Part shown: positions 57,592-64,000 of the stretch, one piece after another
How the letters are laid out: every line of letters starts with the position of its first letter
Numbering within the stretch: position 1 is the first letter of the stretch
NCBI RefSeq assembly: GCF_001613465.1
Contig: NZ_BDCK01000017.1
Coordinates: 186,001-250,000 of the forward strand
DNA: 64,000 nt
Reading direction: 5' to 3'
Source of the DNA: Nocardia niwae NBRC 108934 = DSM 45340
GTDB lineage: Bacteria > Actinomycetota > Actinomycetes > Mycobacteriales > Mycobacteriaceae
Translations under genes and position numbers: made by a program
The notes under the pieces: generated by a model
What the model was told of the DNA's origin: nothing
Database searches by the model: none
Seen by the model: the letters and a program-made list of their open reading frames with translations, nothing else

Positions 57592-57783
57592 TCAGCCGCG
57601 GGTGACCTTGCCCGCCTTCAGGCAGGAGGTGCACACGTTCATGCGGCGGGTGTTGCCCGGGGCAACCTGCGCGCGAACGGTCTGGATGTTCGGGTTCCAA
57701 CGACGGTTGGTGCGCCGGTGCGAGTGCGAGACCGACTTCCCGAAGCCGGGGCCCTTGGCGCAGACGTCGCAGACGGCAGCCAT
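57592..57783 (-). CDS. rpmB: 50S ribosomal protein L28, zinc-binding form
   Basis: A 63-residue ribosomal protein. [19 protein letters not shown] at about 5-23 and [10 protein letters not shown] near the C-terminus give two CxxC pairs, so this is the zinc-containing (C+) paralogue. Actinobacteria often have a second, zinc-free copy expressed on zinc starvation. It is divergent from the DAK2 gene. Confidence 0.96.
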   Translation of the reverse strand: MAAVCDVCAKGPGFGKSVSHSHRRTNRRWNPNIQTVRAQVAPGNTRRMNVCTSCLKAGKVTRG

Positions 57784-58095
57784 AGTCGCGAACTCCTTCA
57801 TGTCAATGGTGGGGACCGCCGCTTTCGCGATGCGGCGCATCCTCGTGCAATGTCGAGTGTGTGCCCTGTCGGCGGAGAGCCGACCAGCGCTGACCGGCGA
57901 CGGCCGCGCGAGGCAACCCTGCAAGGGTAGCTGTGCTGCCACCGATCCACCAAACCGGTCCCCGCGGACGAGCGCCGGATCGTTTGCCGGGCCCCTCCAT
58001 TCTAAGGACGCGGTGTTGCCGGTTGCCTGTCGGGACCGCCCGCTAACCTGGCGGGCGGCGATGGTGCGCAGGTGGCGGAAGGGAGAGAGGTGACG

Positions 58096-59892
58096 GTGTC
58101 CGGAGCGCGAGATGTGATGGACGGCACGGCATTGCTGCGCTGGGGCCGCACCTGTCTCGCAGGCTTGGCGCACCGGCGCGAGGAGATCAACGCACTCAAT
58201 GTCTTTCCGGTCCCGGACGCGGACACCGGGACGAACCTGCTGGCCACCATGCGTGCCGCGGTCGAGGCAGGGGAGGCGGCGGGGGCGCGGGCGCACGCGG
58301 ACGGGAGCGCGGCCCGTGCCGTCGCCGTCGCGATGGCGCACGGGGCGACGGTCGGGGCTCGCGGCAATTCCGGGATCATTCTGTCCCAGGTGCTGCGCGG
58401 CGTCGCGGACGTCGTGGACGGCGGCCCGTTCACCGGCGATAGTCTGCGTGCCGCGCTGGCCAGGGCGTCCGGGCTGGTCCGAGAGGCGTTGAGCGTGCCG
58501 ATCGAAGGGACCATTCTCACCGTGCTGGACTGCGCGACCGCGGCGGCCGCACGGTGCCCGGACCAGGAACTGGCGACCGTGGCGCTGGCGGCCGCCGACG
58601 GCGCGGCCGAAGCGCTCGGCGACACCCCGTTCCAACTGGGTGTGCTGCGCCGAGCCGGCGTCGTCGACGCGGGAGCCCGCGGGTTGGTCGTGTTGCTGGA
58701 CAGCTTGGTCACCGTCACCCGGGGTGAGGCGCCCACGCGTCCGGAGTACCCCAGGCCCGCGGCGCGGAGTGCGCCCGCAGGCGGCGGCGAACCGCAGTAC
58801 GAGGTGATGTACCTGCTCGCCGATTCCGATGAGCGGCGAGTGGCCGCGCTGCGAGCCCGCCTCGGCGAACTCGGCGACTCGGTCGTGGTGGTCGGTGACG
58901 GGCTCGGCTCGTGGTCGGCGCATGTGCACTGTGCCGACGCGGGTGCGGCGGTGGAGGCGGGCATCGCGGCGGGCGCGCTCAGCCGGATCCGCATCGAGAA
59001 CGTTCTGCGCACGTCGCACGCGGACACGTCGCCCGGGTCCGGCATTGTCGCCGACGATCCCGGCGAACGCGCGGACTCGGCTGATCTCGGCGCGCTCGCC
59101 GGCGTCGAGGCATCCGGCTCCTGCACCCGACTGGCCCGGACGAGCGGCATCGCGGGGTCCGCACCGGCCGCCGATACGAATCACGTGGTGGCCGGTGCGC
59201 TCGGCTCGGGCGCGGCAGCGACACCGGAGGTTCCCGCGGATCGCGGAATCCTGGCGGTGGTCGCGGGCGCGGGCGCCGCGGCGCTGTTCGAGGACGCGGG
59301 TGCCGTGGTGCTGGCGGGCGATGATCCGGTCACCGCGACCGCGCTGCTGTCCGCGATCCGGCGAATGCCGAACCGCGAAGTGCTGGTGCTGCCCAACGGC
59401 GCGCTGCCCGCGCACGAACTGGTCGCCGTCGGCGTCGCGGCGCGCGACGCCCGTCGCGACGTGCTGCTGCTGCCCAGCGCGTCGATGGTGCAGGGGCTGG
59501 CCGCGTTGGCCGTGCACGACCGCGGGCGGATCGCGGTGGACGACGCTTTCGCCATGTCCGAGGCGGCCGCCACGACGCGGTGGGGATCGCTGCGCGCGGC
59601 GACCGAGCGGGCGCTCACCATGGTCGGCACGTGTGAACCGGGCGACGGCCTCGGCCTGGCCGGGCACGACGTCGTCGTGATCGAGCGCGACGTGCGCGCG
59701 GCCGGACGGACACTGCTGGATCGGCTGCTCGCCTTCGGCGGCGAGCTGGTCACGCTGCTGATGGGCGCGGCGGCGCCGGACGGTCTCGGCGACGAACTCG
59801 CCGCGCATGTCGAGCAGAATTACCCCGGTGTCGAGGTGATCGTGTATTCCGGTGGGCAGCACGGTGATTCGGTGCAGATCGGAGTGGAATAG
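58096..59892 (+). CDS. DAK2-domain protein (FakA/YloV-like)
   Basis: A 598-residue protein. The N-terminal DAK2 (DhaL) kinase domain has [16 protein letters not shown] at about 37-52 with the metal-binding Asp41 and Asp43, and [12 protein letters not shown] at about 88-99. After an insert of about 80 low-complexity residues (about 304-383) follows the C-terminal FakA-like domain. FakA phosphorylates fatty acids bound to FakB. The M. tuberculosis counterparts Rv2974c/Rv2975c are split. GTG 58096 has GGGAGAGA upstream; GTG 58072 or 58090 and ATG 58114 are alternatives. recG begins 2 bp after the stop. Confidence 0.85.
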   Translation: MSGARDVMDGTALLRWGRTCLAGLAHRREEINALNVFPVPDADTGTNLLATMRAAVEAGEAAGARAHADGSAARAVAVAMAHGATVGARGNSGIILSQVLRGVADVVDGGPFTGDSLRAALARASGLVREALSVPIEGTILTVLDCATAAAARCPDQELATVALAAADGAAEALGDTPFQLGVLRRAGVVDAGARGLVVLLDSLVTVTRGEAPTRPEYPRPAARSAPAGGGEPQYEVMYLLADSDERRVAALRARLGELGDSVVVVGDGLGSWSAHVHCADAGAAVEAGIAAGALSRIRIENVLRTSHADTSPGSGIVADDPGERADSADLGALAGVEASGSCTRLARTSGIAGSAPAADTNHVVAGALGSGAAATPEVPADRGILAVVAGAGAAALFEDAGAVVLAGDDPVTATALLSAIRRMPNREVLVLPNGALPAHELVAVGVAARDARRDVLLLPSASMVQGLAALAVHDRGRIAVDDAFAMSEAAATTRWGSLRAATERALTMVGTCEPGDGLGLAGHDVVVIERDVRAAGRTLLDRLLAFGGELVTLLMGAAAPDGLGDELAAHVEQNYPGVEVIVYSGGQHGDSVQIGVE

Positions 59893-59894
59893 GC

Positions 59895-62174
59895 ATGGCG
59901 GCACTGAGCGATCGGCTCGACCACATCCTCGGGGCCAAAGCGGCGGCCTCGCTGGCGGACGCGTTCGACATGCAGACCGTCGAGGATCTGTTGCGGCACT
60001 ACCCCCTGCGGTACGCGACGCAGGGGCAGCCGCTCACCGAGGAGGCGCCGGAGGACGGTTCGCACATCACCGTCATCGGCCGCATCACCAAGGCCGAACT
60101 GCGGCCGATGCGCAACCGCCGCGGGTCGTTGCTGAAGGTGGTGCTCGACACCGGCTCCGGCCGCGGCGTCGACGTCACCTTCTTCCATGGCGACAAGGTG
60201 AAATACGTCGTCCGCGAGGGCCTGCGCGCGATGATGTCGGGCACGGTGAACTACTGGCGCCCCGGCCAGTGGAATCTGAGCCACCCCGGCTACCTCATCC
60301 TGCCGGAGACCGAGGACGACGACTCGGTCGGCGCGATGACGAAGGTGCGCGGCGGCGGAGATCTGCGCGGTCTCGCGCAGAGCGCGCAAGGCGCGGGCGG
60401 GGTGGATACGTCGTTCATGGAACGCGAGTTCATCCCGGTGTACCCGGCCACCGCGAAGGTGCAGAGCTGGGACGTGCTTGCCTGCGTGCGGCAGGTGCTC
60501 GACCAGCTCGATCCGCTCGACGATCCGCTGCCGGAGGACGTGCGCGCCGAGCGCGCGCTGCCGAACCTTTCCGACGCGCTGCGCCTGATCCACCTGCCCG
60601 AGCGCAAATCCGATATCGATCAGGCGAAGGACCGGCTGCGTTTCGATGAGGCGCTGGCCCTGCAGTTGGTGCTGGCCGAGCGCAGGCACGAGGTGTCCGG
60701 GCGCCGGGCGCGCGCCTGTGCCCCGCGCGCCGACGGCATCGCCGCCGCGTTCGACCAGCGTCTGCCCTTCGATCTGACCGCGGGGCAGCAGCAGGTTGTG
60801 GCCGAGATCTCCGCCGACCTGGCCCGTGAGCAGCCGATGCACCGGTTGTTGCAGGGTGAGGTGGGCTCCGGCAAGACGATCGTGGCCCTGCACGCCATGC
60901 TCCAGGTGGTGGACGCGGGATTGCAGTGCGCGCTGCTCGCCCCGACGGAAGTGCTCGCCGCGCAGCACTATCGGTCGTTGCGCGGCATGCTCGGCGAACT
61001 TGGCGCCGCGGGTGAACTGGGCGCGGCCGATCACGCCACCCGCGTGGTGCTGGTGACCGGCTCGATGTCGGCCGCGGCCAAGAAGGCCGCGCTGCTGGAG
61101 GCGGTGACCGGCGATGCGGGCATCGTGATCGGCACGCACGCGCTGATCCAGGACAACGTCGAATTCTTCGATCTCGGCATGGTGGTGGTCGACGAGCAGC
61201 ATCGTTTCGGCGTGGAGCAGCGAGATGCCCTGCGCGCCAAGGCCAAAACGGGCACCAGCCCGCATCTGCTGGTGATGACCGCGACCCCGATCCCGCGCAC
61301 CATCGCCATGACCACGCTCGGCGATCTGGAGACTTCCACGCTGACCGAACTGCCGAGGGGCCGCTCACCGATCGTCTCCAAAGTAGTGCCCCGCAGGCTG
61401 CATCCGAACTGGGTGGATCGCGCCTGGGAACGGATCGTGGAGGAGGTGTCCGCCGGTCGCCAGGCGTATGTGGTGTGTTCGCGCATCGGCGACGACGAGG
61501 AGCCGGCGGGCAAGTCGCGCAACGGACGCTCGAAGTCCGGCGACGGTGAGAAGGACGGCCCGACCACACAGGCGGTGCTCGACGTGTTCGAGATGCTGCG
61601 CGGCGGCCCGCTGTCCGGCGTGCGGGTCGGCCTGCTGCACGGCCGACTGCCCGCCGACGAGAAAGACCAGGTGATGCGGGCGTTCAACGACGGATCGGTG
61701 GACGTGCTGGTGTGCACCACCGTCGTCGAGGTCGGCGTGGACGTGCCCAACGCGACGGTGATGGTGATCGTGGATGCCGACCGGTTCGGCGTCAGCCAGC
61801 TGCATCAGCTGCGCGGCCGCATCGGCCGGGGCAAGCACCCCGGGTTGTGCCTGCTGGTGACGGATGCCGCGCCGGGCGGGTCGGCCATGGCGCGCCTGGA
61901 CGCGGTCGCCGCCACCACTGACGGCTTCGAACTCTCGGTGCTCGACCTGCGGACCCGCCGCGAGGGCGACGTGCTCGGCGCCGCTCAGTCCGGCACGGCC
62001 CGCTCGCTGCGCCTGCTGTCGCTGCTGGACGATCTCGAGGTGATCACGGCCGCCCAGGAATTCGCCCGGGCCGTGGTGGCGTCCGATCCGGGGCTGAGCA
62101 GGCATCCCGGCCTGGCCGGAATGATGCACGCGGCGGTGGACTCCGAGCGGCTGGAGTACCTGGCCAAGTCCTGA
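59895..62174 (+). CDS. recG: ATP-dependent DNA helicase RecG
   Basis: A 759-residue helicase that remodels stalled forks and branched DNA. An N-terminal wedge/OB-fold domain (about 1-150) precedes the helicase core with Walker A GEVGSGKT at 321-328, DEQHRFG near 434, TATPIPRT and the C-terminal [16 protein letters not shown] with the RecG-type TRG motif region. The length is normal for actinobacteria, slightly longer than E. coli. It is cotranscribed with the DAK2 gene. Confidence 0.97.
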   Translation: MAALSDRLDHILGAKAAASLADAFDMQTVEDLLRHYPLRYATQGQPLTEEAPEDGSHITVIGRITKAELRPMRNRRGSLLKVVLDTGSGRGVDVTFFHGDKVKYVVREGLRAMMSGTVNYWRPGQWNLSHPGYLILPETEDDDSVGAMTKVRGGGDLRGLAQSAQGAGGVDTSFMEREFIPVYPATAKVQSWDVLACVRQVLDQLDPLDDPLPEDVRAERALPNLSDALRLIHLPERKSDIDQAKDRLRFDEALALQLVLAERRHEVSGRRARACAPRADGIAAAFDQRLPFDLTAGQQQVVAEISADLAREQPMHRLLQGEVGSGKTIVALHAMLQVVDAGLQCALLAPTEVLAAQHYRSLRGMLGELGAAGELGAADHATRVVLVTGSMSAAAKKAALLEAVTGDAGIVIGTHALIQDNVEFFDLGMVVVDEQHRFGVEQRDALRAKAKTGTSPHLLVMTATPIPRTIAMTTLGDLETSTLTELPRGRSPIVSKVVPRRLHPNWVDRAWERIVEEVSAGRQAYVVCSRIGDDEEPAGKSRNGRSKSGDGEKDGPTTQAVLDVFEMLRGGPLSGVRVGLLHGRLPADEKDQVMRAFNDGSVDVLVCTTVVEVGVDVPNATVMVIVDADRFGVSQLHQLRGRIGRGKHPGLCLLVTDAAPGGSAMARLDAVAATTDGFELSVLDLRTRREGDVLGAAQSGTARSLRLLSLLDDLEVITAAQEFARAVVASDPGLSRHPGLAGMMHAAVDSERLEYLAKS

Positions 62175-62272
62175 TGCCGCGCGCCATCGACGCGGCCGGG
62201 CGGGCCGATCAGGGCGATCTACCCGTGAACGAGCTATCTACCCGTGAACGAGCCGGACCCCATCGGCCACGG

Positions 62273-63685
62273 TCACCGTCCGAGCCGCGGATAGGGCAGG
62301 TCGGTACTGGTGTGCTCGGCGACCGCCAACGGACTGCCGATGTGCGGGAAGGCGCGCTGCGGGCAGGCGGGGCGTTCGCACACCTTGCAGCCCGCGCCGA
62401 TCGGGACCGAGGCCGCCGGGTCGTCCAGCTGCAATCCGGCCGAGTACACCAAGCGGTCGGCGTATTCGACATCGCAGCCGAGGCCGATCGCGAAGTTCTT
62501 CGCGGCGGTGCCGAACCCGTGCGGGGCGATCGCGGCGGTGCGGGCCACCCACAGATAGCGGCGGCCGTCGGGCATCTCGGCCACCTGGGTCAGGATCCGG
62601 CCGGGGTTCGAGAAGGCCTCGTGCACCACCCACAGCGGGCAGCTGCCGCCGACCCGGGAGAAATGGAACGCGGTCGCGGACTGACGCTTGGAGATGTTGC
62701 CCGCCCGGTCGGTGCGCACGAAGAAGAACGGGACGCCGCGCTGGCCCTGTCGCTGCAGCGTGCTGAGCCGATGGCAGATGGTCTCGAACCCGACTTCGAA
62801 ACGCAGACTCAGCAGGTCGATGTCGTAGTGCAGTTCCTCGGCCGAGCGAAGGAATCGCCCGTACGGCAGCACCAGCGCGCCCGCGAAGTAGTTGGCCAGC
62901 CCGATCCGTGCCAGTGTGCGCGACTCGCCGTTGAGCGACGGGCTCTCGGCCAGCACGGCATCCAATTCGGCCCCGTACAACAGGAAGCCGAGGGTGGTTG
63001 CGATCTGGAAGGCGCGCTGGCCGGGCCGCAACCGGCGGGCGAGCGTGAGCGTCCGGGTCTCCGGGTCGTAGTGCCGCTTGGGGACGGCGGGGTCGGCGCC
63101 GTCGCCCCGCACCAGGACGGTGACCCCGGCGCGTTCCTCGGCGATGCGGGCGAGCTGGCGATCGAGCGAGCCGATGGTGAGCCCGGAGTTCTCGAACAGC
63201 TGCTCCGCGGCGATGTCGAGCTGCGGAATGTGGTTGTGGTGGTCGTAGAAGAAGTCGCGCACGTCCTCATAGGGCATGGGCACTCCCGGTGCGCCGGCGG
63301 GCGCGGAGACCCGCGCGGACAGCAGGTCGAGTTGATCGGTGGCGGCGCGTAGTCGGCGATGCATCGCCACGACGATCCGCGCGACCTCCGGCTGGCGGGT
63401 GGCCAACTCCTCCACTTCGGTCAGCGGCGCGGTGTGCCCGCCCGCGGCGTCGATGAGTACTTCGTGCAGGTCCGACACGAGCCGCGCGTCGGAATCGGCG
63501 GCGAAGAACTGGACGTCGAGGTCGAAGGTGGAATTGAGTTTCAGCAGTACGGGAATGGTGAGTGGGCGCTGGTCGCGCTCGAGCTGATTGAGGTAGCTCG
63601 GCGACAGATCCAGCGATTTCGCCAGAGCCGCCTGAGTCATCCTCCGCTCTTCGCGCAATCGCCGAAGCCGGGCGCCCGCATACAT
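62273..63685 (-). CDS. prpR: XRE-family regulator of the methylcitrate cycle (PrpR-like)
   Basis: A 470-residue regulator. XRE helix-turn-helix at about 5-60 (MTQAALAKSLDLSPSYLNQLE), a middle ImmA/IrrE-like region with FFYDHHNHIPQLDI and a C-terminal DUF2083-type domain. CxxCxxxxC at Cys433, Cys436 and Cys441 is a candidate Fe-S or metal site, as reported for mycobacterial PrpR. It is divergent from prpD, the arrangement of Rv1129c/Rv1130. RamB, a close relative, regulates isocitrate lyase; the neighbour favours PrpR. ATG 63685 is used. Confidence 0.88.
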   Translation of the reverse strand: MYAGARLRRLREERRMTQAALAKSLDLSPSYLNQLERDQRPLTIPVLLKLNSTFDLDVQFFAADSDARLVSDLHEVLIDAAGGHTAPLTEVEELATRQPEVARIVVAMHRRLRAATDQLDLLSARVSAPAGAPGVPMPYEDVRDFFYDHHNHIPQLDIAAEQLFENSGLTIGSLDRQLARIAEERAGVTVLVRGDGADPAVPKRHYDPETRTLTLARRLRPGQRAFQIATTLGFLLYGAELDAVLAESPSLNGESRTLARIGLANYFAGALVLPYGRFLRSAEELHYDIDLLSLRFEVGFETICHRLSTLQRQGQRGVPFFFVRTDRAGNISKRQSATAFHFSRVGGSCPLWVVHEAFSNPGRILTQVAEMPDGRRYLWVARTAAIAPHGFGTAAKNFAIGLGCDVEYADRLVYSAGLQLDDPAASVPIGAGCKVCERPACPQRAFPHIGSPLAVAEHTSTDLPYPRLGR

Positions 63686-63728
63686 CTTGCGCACGTGCAC
63701 GATGGTAGCTGCGATCATTCGCAATCAT

Positions 63729-63771
63729 CGCAAAAACACGCGTTATTACCCGCGAAAATATGCTTTTGCAA
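63729..63771. promoter_or_regulatory. Candidate PrpR/RamB-type binding sites
   Basis: CGCAAAAA (63729-63736), CGCGAAAA (63751-63758) and TTTTGCAA (63764-63771) resemble the TTTGCAAA-type motif known for RamB/PrpR regulators. They lie in the prpR-prpD divergent region. Confidence 0.5.
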
Positions 63772-63841
63772 GGTGTTCAGCAATGTATTCGATCTGCGTA
63801 GCGTGCGAAGAGAGGTTTTGCCGCCGTGTCGTGGAGGATGC

Positions 63842-64000
63842 ATGAAAATACACACCGTACGGGCCCGTTCCGCCGCCGAGGAGTTCCCGCGGTCGGATCA
63901 TCTCGCGACGAAGATCGCCGAAGTGGCCGCGGACCCGGTCGAAGTCACCCCCGAAGCCGGCGCGATGATCGTCAACCGGATCATCGACAACGCCGCGGTA
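63842..64000 (+). CDS. prpD: 2-methylcitrate dehydratase PrpD, 3'-truncated by the window edge
   Basis: The first 53 residues of PrpD (MmgE/PrpD family), starting MKIHTVRARSAAEEFPRSDH, with the typical IVNRIIDNAAV at 43-53. It dehydrates 2-methylcitrate in propionyl-CoA breakdown. GTGGAGGATG lies just before ATG 63842. The rest is outside the window; prpB and prpC would be expected to follow. Confidence 0.9.
   Translation, partial: MKIHTVRARSAAEEFPRSDHLATKIAEVAADPVEVTPEAGAMIVNRIIDNAAV

Noticed and set aside
62273..63685. Naming the last regulator RamB
   Set aside because: RamB and PrpR are close relatives; the adjacent divergent prpD favours PrpR.

Overview
This 64 kb window is high-GC actinobacterial chromosome, most likely Nocardia or a close mycolic-acid relative. 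Gene order from serA (33.2 kb) to recG (62.2 kb) follows the Mycobacterium tuberculosis serA1-leuB-MFS-FAH-gltX-tRNAs-PPOX-IclR-leuCD-hupB-mutT1-ppk1-cofC-gpsA-ddl-DUF3515-thiL-ung-DAK-recG block almost gene for gene. CofC and an F420-type PPOX protein point to F420 metabolism. The PrpR/PrpD pair at the right edge is also mycobacterial in type.

Left part (0-7.9 kb): a truncated double-hotdog thioesterase, a MoxR ATPase/VWA pair split by an odd 374 bp gap, a TetR regulator divergent from a small membrane protein with an operator-like repeat between them, a lipoprotein, a small hypothetical gene, and a GNAT/XRE-TPR operon.

Accessory island (about 8.1-13.6 kb): a translationally coupled trio of small unknown genes, then a restriction-modification locus made of a Vsr endonuclease, a C5 cytosine methyltransferase with a C-terminal extension, a 263-residue orphan that may be a divergent nuclease, and an HNH endonuclease. 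Its codon use is visibly more AT-tolerant than the flanks. No integrase or att site was seen.

Inositol-type catabolic locus (13.7-24.9 kb): a Gfo/Idh dehydrogenase and a LacI regulator face an operon of IolE-like isomerase, sugar ABC importer (lipoprotein, permease, ATPase), IolC-like kinase, Cgl0159-type aldolase, IolB and IolD. Two GAGCGCTC-centred operators lie in the divergent region, one perfectly palindromic and over the promoter. No iolA homologue is present in the window.

Miscellaneous metabolic and regulatory genes (25-33 kb): a cold-shock protein with a structured leader and terminator, a RibD-like reductase facing an HxlR regulator, a nucleotidyltransferase, an MFS exporter facing a LysR regulator, a 39-residue amphipathic peptide gene with its own terminator, and a TetR regulator upstream of an SDR-hydrolase fusion, both preceded by LmrA/YxaF-type operators.

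Conserved core (33-62 kb): serine and leucine biosynthesis, glutamyl-tRNA synthetase with tRNA-Gln and tRNA-Glu just downstream, an IclR/NdgR regulator facing leuCD, HU, MutT1, polyphosphate kinase, CofC, GpsA, Ddl, ThiL, Ung, L28, a DAK2/FakA-like protein and RecG. ThiL and the DAK2 protein each carry a low-complexity insert of about 78-80 residues. The window ends with prpR divergent from prpD, which is cut off by the edge.
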